Below are positions 54,359 to 62,505 of a DNA stretch of 64,000 nt, piece after piece. The stretch spans positions 1 to 64,000 of the forward strand of contig DASTVV010000144.1 in assembly GCA_035758925.1 (NCBI GenBank). Reading direction: 5' to 3'. Numbering within the stretch: the first letter of the stretch is position 1; every line of letters starts with the position of its first letter. The notes beneath the pieces were generated by a model. It worked only from the letters and a program-made list of their open reading frames with translations, was not told where the DNA came from and did no database searches. The position numbers and the translations under genes are program-made. Source of the DNA: DASPMP01 sp035758925 (GTDB lineage: Bacteria; Gemmatimonadota; Gemmatimonadetes; Gemmatimonadales; Gemmatimonadaceae).

Positions 54359-54958
54359 ATGATCAATCCCGTTCCGGTTACCCTCGAAGGCCACGGTGTT
54401 CGGCTCGAACCGCTCACGCCGTCGCATGAAGACGCGCTGCGGGCGGCCGCGTCCGATGGAAAGCTCTGGGAGCTCTGGTTCACGGCCGTCCCCGCACCGG
54501 ACCAGACGGCGACCTACATCACCGATGCCCTGAATGGCCAGAAGGCCGGTCACATGCTGCCCTGGGTCGTTCGGGAGATCGGTACCAACGCGATCGTGGG
54601 CAGCACTCGGTATCACGACATCGTCGCACCGATCGACCGTGTCGAGATCGGCTACACGTGGTATGCCGCGAAGTGGCAGCGGAGCCACGTCAACACCGCG
54701 TGCAAGCTGCTGCTGCTCGAACACGCGTTCGACAATCTCGGTTGCAAGGTGGTGGGGCTTCGGACGGACAACTTCAACTTCGTGTCGCAGCGCGCCATTG
54801 CCGCGCTGGGAGCGAAGAAGGACGGTGTCATCCGGCACCACGCGGCTCGCAGGGACGGCACCGTGCGTGACAGCGTGATGTTCAGCATCCTCGTCACGGA
54901 GTGGCCGGACGTGAAGCGACACCTGCTGCTTCGACTGAAGCGCCACGTTGACCTGTGA
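54359..54958 (+). CDS. GNAT-family acetyltransferase (RimJ/RimL-like) 1
   Basis: 199 residues. VTLEGHGVRLEPLTPSHEDAL N-terminus, IVGSTRYHDI, VEIGYTWYAAKWQRSHVNT in the acetyl-CoA region (a divergent form of the Q/RxxGxG/A motif), and LRTDNFNFVSQRAIAALGA. Acts on an N-terminal or small-molecule amine; substrate unknown. Starts 31 bp after the kinase gene. Confidence 0.85.
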   Translation: MINPVPVTLEGHGVRLEPLTPSHEDALRAAASDGKLWELWFTAVPAPDQTATYITDALNGQKAGHMLPWVVREIGTNAIVGSTRYHDIVAPIDRVEIGYTWYAAKWQRSHVNTACKLLLLEHAFDNLGCKVVGLRTDNFNFVSQRAIAALGAKKDGVIRHHAARRDGTVRDSVMFSILVTEWPDVKRHLLLRLKRHVDL

Positions 54959-54965
54959 ACACGTC

Positions 54966-55109
54966 ATGAATCCGGGGACTCCGCGCCAGTACCTCGGACG
55001 AGTAATCGTTTCCCTGCTGTTCGTCGCGGCTATCTGGGGCGGCATCTCGAACGGGAGCGACATGGCATCGACGGAGACGCCAAGAGCGGCTTCCGCTTCA
55101 AGCGCTTGA
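54966..55109 (+). CDS. Possible 47-residue membrane peptide
   Basis: ATG 54966 to TGA 55109. It begins MNPGTPRQYLGR, continues with a hydrophobic stretch (VIVSLLFVAAIWGG) and ends in an Ala/Ser-rich tail. It starts 7 bp after the GNAT stop and overlaps the convergent gene's stop by 12 bp. No clear ribosome site; may be chance. Confidence 0.3.
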   Translation: MNPGTPRQYLGRVIVSLLFVAAIWGGISNGSDMASTETPRAASASSA

Positions 55110-55616
55110 TCGATCGATGCCGTAGATGAGTACCGGCATCGTCAGCACCATGGTCTCGCCCTCGACCTTCTCGCCAAGCCGCTCGGCCACGCGTCTGGAC
55201 GGTGCGTTGTCGGGGTGTATCAGGCTGATGACGTGCGGCTGGTCGAGCACGTCGAACGCGTAGCGCAGCAGCATCCGCGCGGCTTCGCTGGCGTAGCCCT
55301 TCCCCTGGTATTCGGGCGCCAGCATCCAGCCGAGCTCGAAGCCTGGCCAGCCCGTCTGATTGGTGAATCCGGCGCGTCCGATGAACATTCCGGTGGCCTT
55401 GTCCTCGATGGCGTAGTATCCGTAGCCGCGAAAGGCCCAGTGGCCGACGAGGTACGCAAGATGCCGCCAGGCCTGGATTTGATCCATCGTCTTCCCGCCC
55501 AGGTAGCGCATGATGTCCATGTTGGCGCACCACTTCTCGTAGGTCGGGAAGTCGGTCTCGCGTGGGACACGGAGACGCAGGCGCTCGGTTTCGAGCTCGG
55601 TCGCTGCTTTTGGCAT
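55098..55616 (-). CDS. GNAT-family acetyltransferase (RimJ/RimL-like) 2
   Basis: 172 residues. ELETERLRLRVPRETDFPTY, GYGYYAIEDKATGMFIGRAG, FELGWMLAPEYQGKGYASEAARMLL with an intact acetyl-CoA-binding QGKGYA loop, and HPDNAPSRRVAERLG. Typical of acetyltransferases acting on protein N-termini, antibiotics or small amines. Convergent with the preceding GNAT; the two share only general fold. Confidence 0.9.
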   Translation of the reverse strand: MPKAATELETERLRLRVPRETDFPTYEKWCANMDIMRYLGGKTMDQIQAWRHLAYLVGHWAFRGYGYYAIEDKATGMFIGRAGFTNQTGWPGFELGWMLAPEYQGKGYASEAARMLLRYAFDVLDQPHVISLIHPDNAPSRRVAERLGEKVEGETMVLTMPVLIYGIDRSSA

Positions 55617-55747
55617 GCCCGGAAGATACCTGGCGGAGTCGCGCCGGCCCGGATTGCGCGACTCGGCGAATACCTTATCGTTTCCTCAGAACGCCGACGT
55701 TCGCCTCACCGCGGGCCATTCGCGGGACGCCCACCCCTGGTCTTGCC

Positions 55748-56719
55748 ATGGCTTTTACCCCAGTCACCCGATCGTGGCCCGGCAAGCGCGCCGTCATGTT
55801 CGTCCACGGAATCGGCGATGCCAGCAACGGCGGCGCAGGCGCATTTCCCGTCGACCAGTTTCGAGCGGCCATGGGCGCGCAGGCCGCGGAGTTCGCCATC
55901 TATTCGTTCAACTACGACTTCATCAACGACTGGGCCGCGACGAAGACGCAGTTCGGCGCTGGTATCGCCGCCCTGAAGGACGCGCTCAAGATCAAGTTTG
56001 GCGGCGACGCCGTTGCGGACACGATCTCGGAGTACTGCGGCGACGTACTCTGGCCGGTGCTCAACGGCGACATTCGCCTGGCTGTCCGGGACGCATTCGT
56101 TGCGCAACTCATCCAGATCCACCTCGACGGCGGCGAAGCAGCGCTCGACCGTGGCGATGATCCGCTGGAATACGAGGTATCCATCATCGCGCACAGCCTT
56201 GGCTGCTTCCACACCTATGAAGTGCTATGGGCCATCGCGACCAATCCGCAGTATCAGCTGCGACCCGCAAGCGACAACTTCCGCCTCCGTACCGCGATCC
56301 TCATGGCGTCGCCGGTCCAGCTGATTCGCACCGTCGCCCGCGGCATCTCGGCGCTGGTACCTGATCAGACTACGCTCGCGACACTCGGCAATCCACTTGG
56401 CCTTCCGGCGCAAACGGTTGGAGCCAAGGCGACAACGGTTGCGCGCCGATTTGTATCCATCACGGGAAGTCAGGATCCCGTGGGCGGACACCTTCTCGGG
56501 AAGCTCCAGCCGTGGGGCTATATGGCACTCGATGGACAGGACAGTGTGATCAACACGCAGATGCTGGGCACCACCGACCCAGGCGCCGCGCTGGCGGCGG
56601 CACTGAGCGGTGGCGGGGCAGCCGGAGCCGCCGGCGCGGGACTGCGGGCTCAGGATCCTCACTCATGGACTGCGTACATCGAACGCAACGCCGCCAAGCT
56701 CTTACAGGTGCTCGCATGA
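55748..56719 (+). CDS. Alpha/beta-hydrolase-fold protein, cytoplasmic
   Basis: 323 residues, no signal peptide. Oxyanion-region VMFVHGIGDASNGG near residue 15 and nucleophile elbow IIAHSLGC (Ser150). A Gly/Ala-rich patch (LSGGGAAGAAGAGL) precedes HSWTAYIE, whose His could complete the triad. It shares the VHGIGx and HSxG layout with the membrane protein at 58657. Substrate unknown. Its stop overlaps the next start (ATGA). Confidence 0.75.
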   Translation: MAFTPVTRSWPGKRAVMFVHGIGDASNGGAGAFPVDQFRAAMGAQAAEFAIYSFNYDFINDWAATKTQFGAGIAALKDALKIKFGGDAVADTISEYCGDVLWPVLNGDIRLAVRDAFVAQLIQIHLDGGEAALDRGDDPLEYEVSIIAHSLGCFHTYEVLWAIATNPQYQLRPASDNFRLRTAILMASPVQLIRTVARGISALVPDQTTLATLGNPLGLPAQTVGAKATTVARRFVSITGSQDPVGGHLLGKLQPWGYMALDGQDSVINTQMLGTTDPGAALAAALSGGGAAGAAGAGLRAQDPHSWTAYIERNAAKLLQVLA

Positions 56720-57705
56720 GACAAGTGCGTGGGAGAACGCGGGTCGTTCCTGGAATGGCTTGTGTCGTGGTGATGCTGTGGAGTGCGAGCCGCCTCGACG
56801 CGCAGGTGACCCCGGCGTCGACGGACGCGCGGCTGCTGGCCCGGGCCGATTCGATCACCGTTGGTCAGTACTGCACGTCAGTGCGTACGATTCTCGCGTC
56901 ACCGGTTGTGCGTGATTCCCTCGGCGACGAGCTGGAAAACGCCGAGCGTGATGCCGCAGCCATTTGCGACCCGCGCACCGCCCGCGCCACGTTGGGTGAG
57001 CTGCTTGGCGACCGACCCGTAACACTCGCGGGCGTCGCGCGCGTCGAATCGCGCAACGTGGCGTCGGCGGCACCAGATGTCATCGGCGCCATGAACGACT
57101 TCCATCGCGTCACACGCAATGAGGCGATGGCCCCCGTGATCAAGCTGGCAATCGGTGATTCCGCCACCCGTGTCTTCAGGCGCGAAGCCGACACCGCGAA
57201 GGACCTGTTGCGGCGCGACGTCCGGGATGCGGCCCTCAGACGCCTGGATCGCTACGAGCGCAAACTCGGGCCACATTCCGCGCGGCTCAACGGCGTCGAG
57301 GTGGTACTCAACTACGCGGCGCAACGCGGCGTACCGGGATTCAAGGCCACCCCAGAGAAGGGACCCAGCCCCTGGGAGGTAGTGGCGTCATACGTTCCGA
57401 TGTGGGCCACGATCGCCGACGAGCGGGCACAGGCCGTGTCCGTGGGAGAGTTTGGCTTGCGGTACTACCTTTTCGGAGAGAAGTTCGGCGCGTCCGGTTT
57501 GCGTGGCCTCCTGTTTCCCTACTATTGGTCTGCGGGCGCGCTCGTCGTCAGTGATCGCAATGGTGCCTTGGTGTGGCCCGGCGAGGGTAAGTCGCGCGTC
57601 GGCGCGTATCTGAGCTGGGGGGCGTTCAAGATCGGTTATGTTGGGGGCCGCAGTGGTGAAGTTCTCGTCAGCCGGCAGCTGCAACTGATCCCCTACGTGT
57701 TCTGA
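56716..57705 (+). CDS. Secreted protein of unknown function
   Basis: 329 residues, not recognised. Signal peptide MRQVRGRTRVVPGMACVVVM, ending about LDAQ. Two Cys (QYCTSVRT and AAICDPRT) may form a disulfide. The C-terminal 100 residues alternate aromatic and small residues (GLRYYLFGEKFG, LLFPYYWSAGALVV, GAYLSWGAFKIGYVGG) and end in QLQLIPYVF, an aromatic terminus like outer-membrane beta proteins. Translation is coupled to the upstream hydrolase by a 4-bp overlap, suggesting a shared role. Confidence 0.7.
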   Translation: MRQVRGRTRVVPGMACVVVMLWSASRLDAQVTPASTDARLLARADSITVGQYCTSVRTILASPVVRDSLGDELENAERDAAAICDPRTARATLGELLGDRPVTLAGVARVESRNVASAAPDVIGAMNDFHRVTRNEAMAPVIKLAIGDSATRVFRREADTAKDLLRRDVRDAALRRLDRYERKLGPHSARLNGVEVVLNYAAQRGVPGFKATPEKGPSPWEVVASYVPMWATIADERAQAVSVGEFGLRYYLFGEKFGASGLRGLLFPYYWSAGALVVSDRNGALVWPGEGKSRVGAYLSWGAFKIGYVGGRSGEVLVSRQLQLIPYVF

Positions 57706-57720
57706 ACCAAGCGGATTCCC

Positions 57721-58131
57721 ATGGCTGGATACTCGGGAACGCCGCTGCTTCAAAAGCTGGGCGTGAAGACTGGCCAGACGTTCTGCGTCGTGTCGGGCCC
57801 ATCCGGATACGACGAACTGTTGGGTGCGTTGCCGGACGGAGCGAAGCTGGCCACACGTTTCTCGAGCCGTTCCGACGTCGTACAGTTGTTTGTGACAGAT
57901 CGTGCCAGCATGGTGAGAGCCTTGACGCACTACCGCCGTCAATTGTCGCAAGAGGCGAGCGTTTGGGTATCGTGGCCGAAAAAATCCTCGAAAGTGCCCA
58001 CGGATATCACCGAGGATGTCATCCGTGAAGTGGCGCTCCCGCTGGGGTTTGTCGACGTGAAGGTGTGCGCCGTGACAGATGTCTGGTCGGGGCTGAAGCT
58101 CGTCGTGAGAAAAGAGCTCCGCTCGCCGTAA
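57721..58131 (+). CDS. DUF3052-like protein
   Basis: 136 residues. Begins MAGYSGTPLLQKLGVKTGQT, and the middle (LFVTDRASMVRALTHYRRQL) and WVSWPKKSSKVPTDITEDVI, VKVCAVTDVWSGLKLVVRK match the DUF3052 pattern. Function unknown; small cytoplasmic protein. Starts 15 bp after the previous gene. Confidence 0.8.
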   Translation: MAGYSGTPLLQKLGVKTGQTFCVVSGPSGYDELLGALPDGAKLATRFSSRSDVVQLFVTDRASMVRALTHYRRQLSQEASVWVSWPKKSSKVPTDITEDVIREVALPLGFVDVKVCAVTDVWSGLKLVVRKELRSP

Positions 58132-58140
58132 CTGACCCAC

Positions 58141-58200
58141 CCAAGATTTTCTTAATACGATAAAGAAGATTAAGTTGTGGTACGGCCGACCCGATCGGCC
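58141..58200 (+). promoter_or_regulatory. A/T-rich control region of the HTH gene
   Basis: A stretch of about 35 A/T-rich bases in a GC-rich neighbourhood. It contains CTTAAT (58151-58156) with ATTAAG (58169-58174), and GGCCGA (58184-58189) with TCGGCC (58195-58200). Likely promoter and an operator for the HigA-like protein that follows (autoregulation inferred). Confidence 0.45.
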
Positions 58201-58222
58201 AATCCGTTCGCTCGAGGGAGCC

Positions 58223-58564
58223 ATGGCGCAAAGACGCGGGACAAAGCCGAAGCGGGCCAAGTCCTCCGCAACGAAGCGGGGGAAGGGCGCGCAATCACTC
58301 AAACGTGACAACATCCCCCGGGCGGTTCTCGGTCGGGAGACCCAACGCCAGATCGATCGCTTCGATCTGTCGCGCGAAGCGGCTGGGCGCGTCGTGCACG
58401 ACGCCGCGTCCCAGATGTCCCGGCTCATGACCGGCCACTTCGCGGAGTTCTCCGCAGACCGGCTCGTCGGGATGCTGGTCCGGCTGGGATCCGACGTGAC
58501 CATCACGATCCGGCATTCGCGCCGCCTTGGCCGTCGTGGCAAGGTGCGCGTCAAGGCCGGCTAG
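58223..58564 (+). CDS. HigA-like XRE-family HTH protein without adjacent toxin
   Basis: 113 residues. A basic N-terminal tail (RRGTKPKRAKSSATKRGKG) then a helix-turn-helix: LSREAAGRVVHDAASQMSRL, GHFAEFSADRLVGMLVRLG and SDVTITIR, resembling the solo/antitoxin HTH family whose members end 'LxxLGxDVxIxI'. The recognition helix is less conserved. No HigB-like toxin is next to it. ATG 58223 has GAGGGA in front; GTG 58175 is unlikely. DNA-binding regulator, target unknown. Confidence 0.7.
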   Translation: MAQRRGTKPKRAKSSATKRGKGAQSLKRDNIPRAVLGRETQRQIDRFDLSREAAGRVVHDAASQMSRLMTGHFAEFSADRLVGMLVRLGSDVTITIRHSRRLGRRGKVRVKAG

Positions 58565-58656
58565 GAATCGCTAGCGCCACTCGCCGCGCCGAGGTCGGCG
58601 CGACGGTGGTGCCGCGGGAGCCGGCGCCGCGGCCGGCCGAGTTCTCGGGAGGAGAG

Positions 58657-61449
58657 ATGTCCCGTCCCAAGATTGCCGTCGTCGCGGTGCACGGAATCGG
58701 TGAGCACGCCGCCGGCGCGTCGGCGAAGTGCGTCGCTGACCTGTTGCTGCGTCTGCGACAGGAGACGCCGCACGCCGGTGAGAATCGCTTCACGTCGTTC
58801 CACCGCTCCGACATCACGATTCCCGTCAAGCCGGCGTACATCTCGGAGGCCTCCGACGTCGTCGCACGCGGCCTTGCCTCGCGCCAGCCGGACGCGTCAT
58901 CCGGCGCGTCGTCGGGGAACGGCGCGTCGTCTCCGCGCAAGCGCACGAGCACCGTCGAGGTCATCCAGCAGCGCGTCTCCCAATGGAACAGCGGCTTCCA
59001 GGAGTGCTCCAACGCGCTCGCGGCGATGAGTCAGACGGCACCCGCCGCGGAACGGCGCGCCGGGCCTGGTGGTGCGCAGGCACCTGCTCGGAGCACTGAC
59101 GGAGCGGATCATCAGTTCATGCGGGCTCAGCTCGCAGAATACCGGAGCAACGGTGCGCCGTACGAGACCGTGCGATACGCGGGCCATCGCATTCCACCGG
59201 GCGCTGGAGACAAGCCCGACCTCGACGTGCACGTGTACGAGATGTACTGGGCGGATCTCTCGCGGCTGGGGTCGGGCTTTCTCCAGGTTGGGTACGAGCT
59301 GTTCCAGCTGCTCTTTCACGTTCCACACCTTGGACGGCAGGCGGTCGATCACGCCGTACTGGAATATCCGGGTGACCGTCTCTGGAGTGCGTTCCGCGCG
59401 ATCCACACCCATGCGGTGCGCGTGTTCACGCTCTTCATCCCCATTCTCTGGATCCTGATGGCGGCGACGATCCTGAGTGTCGTCCCGGCCGCCGCTCCGC
59501 CCGGTGTGGCACGCACGATAGCTGTCGTGGTCGCGCTCCTGGCCGGAGCGACCCTTGGCGCCACCCTCGCCTATCGCGGTGGCGGCCTGCGGTATCTCAG
59601 TCCGTGGCTGCTGATTCCGATGCTTTCCCTCCTCGCCGGATTGCTCACACTGACGGTGTTGCCCGTCGTCGGCGAGGAGCGGCTGCTCACGGTCGAGTGG
59701 ATTGTGCTCTCCACCGTGGGCGTCATCGGTATCGCGAAGAAGTACGACAGCGTGCGGCCAGGCGCGAGACGAATTGGGTGGGCGTTGGGGTTGCCGGCCG
59801 GCGTGGCCCTCGTGGCGGCAGTGTTCTTCGGTGGCTCGCGCATCGGCATCGTGAATCGCACGCTCGATGTCTTCGAAGTGGAGACGCTGGTCGTCCTGAT
59901 CGTCTGGAACGTGTTCTACGCGCTGATGCTGGCGTCCGGAGTGCTCGGGGTGTGGACCACGCTGCGCGCATCGGGAGCCGCGAGACATCGTGCGCGTCGC
60001 GTTGCATGGACCGCGCGCGCCACGCTCGCCATGGCAACCGTGGGAGTCCTCATCGTCGGATTGCCGGTATGGGCGCTTCTGTACAAGGCCTTCAACTTCG
60101 CGCTGCCGAAGGACGCGACGCACGTGCCGCTGACGGGCATGTTCGGCTCGCTGCCCACGCCACCGGGTGTGTTCATCGAGGACATCTTTCGCGCGTCGGC
60201 GGGACCCGGTCTGCTCCTCGTGCTCGGTGTCACGGCCGTCGTGGCCCTGGTGTTGTCGTTCACCGTGATCCCGTCCGTGTGGACCGAGGTGAGAGCGCCG
60301 GCACTCGACGGCAGCTTTGCTGGCCTGGCGCCAGACCCTGATCTGGCTTCCAACTACAAGAAGGAAAACGAGACCGCCGATCGACTGGGGCGGTGGTTGA
60401 GCAGAGGGCTGCGCATCGTGCAGGCGGGAGTCACCCTGTTGTTCATCGCCGTCGTGGTCGGCTCCGCCATCAACGTCTGGCACTGGGTGACGCTTGGCGG
60501 CACGACGTCGCGGGACGTCGAGATCCTGGGTGTGTCGGGCAGGACGGCAGGAGAGTTGGTGTTGCTGAGCGGAGCCTGGCTCGCGGCGTCGGCCGTCGGA
60601 TTGGCGGCGCTACGCGGACGCCTGAAGGGGCTGATCCTCGGTTTCGGTCCGGTGCTCGACGCCATTCTCGACGTCGACAACTATCTCCGCGAGCATCCGC
60701 GCAACAACACGCCAAGGGCGCGAATCGCCGAGCGCTTCGCGTCGCTGTTGCGGTATTTGTGCAAGTGGCGGGATTCGTCCGGCACGCTCGGGTATGACGC
60801 GATCGTTTTCGTTGCCCACAGTCAGGGCACCGTGATCAGTGCGGACTATCTGGGGTTCATCAAGCGAGAGATCGATCCAGACCTTCCTCTGCTGCTGTCA
60901 TCCGCGCAGCACCGCAGCGAAAAGGATCGCGGCACCGGTCCGCACGGCGATGGGCCGGCACTGTATCTCTTCACGATGGGAAGTCCGTTGCATCAGTTGT
61001 ACAGTGCCGCGTTTCCGCACCTGTTCTCCTGGGTGCGAGGCGACACCGGCCCGTGGCGGCAACCGCTGCCGGATCCGGTGGACCGTATCTCCAGCGAGCT
61101 GTCCGCGTCCCCGAATCCGGTGAATGTCGGCCTCGAGCGATGGGTGAACGCGTATCGCAGCGGCGACTATGTTGGTCGCGCACTCTGGCGTGACATGGAG
61201 CGCGAGTTCGCGTTTCGCCCGTATCACGACAACTCCGCTCCCGCGCTGTATGTGTCTTCCGACGGTGCACCAGGCCGACAGGAATCCCGCCGCGAGTTGT
61301 GTATCGGCGCCGGCGCGCACACGCACTACTGGGACGACACCGCGAAGACGATCGCGATCGAGCTCGATCGCCTCATCGGCGACGCCGCGGACTCCGCGCA
61401 GCGCATCGCAGCGGGACGTCGGCCGGCTGCGCCGGTCGTTCCGGCATAG
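58657..61449 (+). CDS. Polytopic membrane protein with split alpha/beta-hydrolase halves
   Basis: 930 residues. N-terminal VVAVHGIGEHAAG (oxyanion-type HG) is followed by a soluble part (to about 240), then about ten membrane helices (about 250-670; e.g. VFTLFIPILWILMAATIL, LLLVLGVTAVVALVLSF, VLLSGAWLAASAVGLAAL) and a C-terminal soluble part with nucleophile elbow VFVAHSQGTVISADY (Ser722) and a possible triad His in GAHTHYWDD (about 888). The hydrolase fold therefore appears split by the membrane domain. ATG 58657 has GGGAGGAG before it. Reaction unknown; lipid or membrane-derived ester is plausible. Confidence 0.8.
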   Translation: MSRPKIAVVAVHGIGEHAAGASAKCVADLLLRLRQETPHAGENRFTSFHRSDITIPVKPAYISEASDVVARGLASRQPDASSGASSGNGASSPRKRTSTVEVIQQRVSQWNSGFQECSNALAAMSQTAPAAERRAGPGGAQAPARSTDGADHQFMRAQLAEYRSNGAPYETVRYAGHRIPPGAGDKPDLDVHVYEMYWADLSRLGSGFLQVGYELFQLLFHVPHLGRQAVDHAVLEYPGDRLWSAFRAIHTHAVRVFTLFIPILWILMAATILSVVPAAAPPGVARTIAVVVALLAGATLGATLAYRGGGLRYLSPWLLIPMLSLLAGLLTLTVLPVVGEERLLTVEWIVLSTVGVIGIAKKYDSVRPGARRIGWALGLPAGVALVAAVFFGGSRIGIVNRTLDVFEVETLVVLIVWNVFYALMLASGVLGVWTTLRASGAARHRARRVAWTARATLAMATVGVLIVGLPVWALLYKAFNFALPKDATHVPLTGMFGSLPTPPGVFIEDIFRASAGPGLLLVLGVTAVVALVLSFTVIPSVWTEVRAPALDGSFAGLAPDPDLASNYKKENETADRLGRWLSRGLRIVQAGVTLLFIAVVVGSAINVWHWVTLGGTTSRDVEILGVSGRTAGELVLLSGAWLAASAVGLAALRGRLKGLILGFGPVLDAILDVDNYLREHPRNNTPRARIAERFASLLRYLCKWRDSSGTLGYDAIVFVAHSQGTVISADYLGFIKREIDPDLPLLLSSAQHRSEKDRGTGPHGDGPALYLFTMGSPLHQLYSAAFPHLFSWVRGDTGPWRQPLPDPVDRISSELSASPNPVNVGLERWVNAYRSGDYVGRALWRDMEREFAFRPYHDNSAPALYVSSDGAPGRQESRRELCIGAGAHTHYWDDTAKTIAIELDRLIGDAADSAQRIAAGRRPAAPVVPA

Positions 61450-61487
61450 GGGGAGTCCCGGGCTACGCGGGTTACGCCGTGTGACCC

Positions 61488-61501
61488 GGGGCGGCCGCCC
61501 C
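61488..61501. terminator. 14-bp GC palindrome after the membrane hydrolase gene
   Basis: GGGGCGGCCGCCCC is perfectly self-complementary, 38 bp after the stop. There is no T run, so termination is only possible. Confidence 0.35.
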
Positions 61502-61559
61502 GAAGTTGAATTACCGGAACCGTTTGACCGATCGCGATCAGTCCAACCGGAGGACCTTC

Positions 61560-61949
61560 ATGCGCTATTTGCTGCGTGTGATAACGGCCATCGCCGTCGC
61601 CGCGTGCGGTGGTTCGGGCGGCGGATCGTCGACCAACTACAACACGCCGACCAACCCGAACCCAACCCCGCAAAATCCGCCCAGCAATCCTCCGACGAAT
61701 GCGAATAGCGTGCAGGTGGCGGACAACTCATACACACCGAGCAACACCTCGGTTGCGGTCGGAACCACTGTGACGTGGACCTGGGGCGCAGGGTACTCCC
61801 AGCACAGCGTCACGTTCGACGACGGCTCCGGCTCGCAGAGCCAGACGACCGGGACGTTCGCCAAGACGTTCAACACCGCGGGGACCTACAACTATCACTG
61901 CGTGGTGCACGGCGCCGCCGCGATGTCAGGGAGCGTCACGGTCCAGTAG
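61560..61949 (+). CDS. Cupredoxin (plastocyanin-like) lipoprotein
   Basis: 129 residues. Lipobox VAAC after MRYLLRVITAIA, a Asn/Pro/Thr-rich linker (about 20-47), then a beta-sandwich with copper ligands His (YSQHSVTF), Cys and His (YHCVVHG) and Met (AAAMSG). The His-to-Met spacing is one residue longer than common. Probable periplasmic electron carrier or copper protein; partner not visible. GGAGG ribosome site seven bases upstream. Confidence 0.85.
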   Translation: MRYLLRVITAIAVAACGGSGGGSSTNYNTPTNPNPTPQNPPSNPPTNANSVQVADNSYTPSNTSVAVGTTVTWTWGAGYSQHSVTFDDGSGSQSQTTGTFAKTFNTAGTYNYHCVVHGAAAMSGSVTVQ

Positions 61950-62025
61950 TCGATCGGGGAGGCAGATCCCGACATCGCGGCCGTCTTTCCGACGCGCCCA
62001 CCCCCGCCTCCGGTGCCGCAGGCTC

Positions 62026-62080
62026 TTGACAGCTGGGCCACCAGAGTGCTAGATAAGCAGCACACTGCTGGATTTCCAGC
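62026..62080 (+). promoter_or_regulatory. blaI-like promoter with overlapping dyads
   Basis: TTGACA (62026-62031), 18-bp spacer, TAGATA (62050-62055). Over and after the -10 lie three dyads: GTGCT/AGCAC (62046-62050 and 62059-62063), the perfect CAGCA-CAC-TGCTG (62058-62070), and GCTGG/CCAGC (62067-62080). Position and symmetry suit an autoregulatory operator for the BlaI-like product. Confidence 0.6.
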
Positions 62081-62092
62081 ATCGGAGCCCGG

Positions 62093-62503
62093 ATGGCAGA
62101 CATGGCGCACAATGGAGTCAGTCAGCAGCTGGCAACCCTGAGTCGCAGGGAACGTCAGTGCCTTGACGTACTGTTTCAGCGCGGCGAAGCGACCGTCACT
62201 GAAGTGATGGAGGCGCTTGCCGATCCTCCCAGTTATTCGGCGGTCCGCGCCACGCTGAACGTCCTGGTGGAGAAGGGGCACGCGCAGCACCGGCAGGACG
62301 GTCCGCGCTACGTCTACCTCCCCACGATTCCGGCCGAGACTGCGCGTACGGCAGCCGTGCGGCATCTGGTGCAGACGTTCTTCGGCGGCTCGCACGAAGA
62401 GGCCATGGTGGCGCTGCTCGAGCTGTCCGATACGAAGGTTTCGCGCGACGCCGTGGAGCGCCTGACTCGAAAAATCAGCTCCGCCCGTAAGGAGGGGCGT
62501 TAG
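62093..62503 (+). CDS. BlaI/MecI-family transcriptional repressor
   Basis: 136 residues. Winged helix with LSRRERQCLDVLFQRGEATVTEVM, YSAVRATLNVLVEKGHAQHRQDGPRYVYLP (read in two parts) and a C-terminal dimerisation segment (LVQTFFGGSHEEAMVALLEL). In the family, the DNA-bound dimer is released after cleavage signalled by the partner peptidase. Two bases separate it from the M56 gene, and the upstream dyads are the likely operator. No beta-lactamase gene is visible. Confidence 0.92.
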   Translation: MADMAHNGVSQQLATLSRRERQCLDVLFQRGEATVTEVMEALADPPSYSAVRATLNVLVEKGHAQHRQDGPRYVYLPTIPAETARTAAVRHLVQTFFGGSHEEAMVALLELSDTKVSRDAVERLTRKISSARKEGR

Positions 62504-62505
62504 CC

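Noticed and set aside
58151..58160. TAATACGA in the HTH promoter as a phage T7-type promoter
   Set aside because: Only a partial match in an A/T-rich stretch; no phage genes nearby.
58897..60483. 528-residue minus-strand frame within the membrane hydrolase gene
   Set aside because: Low-complexity His/Gln/Arg composition; the plus strand codes for clear membrane helices and hydrolase motifs.
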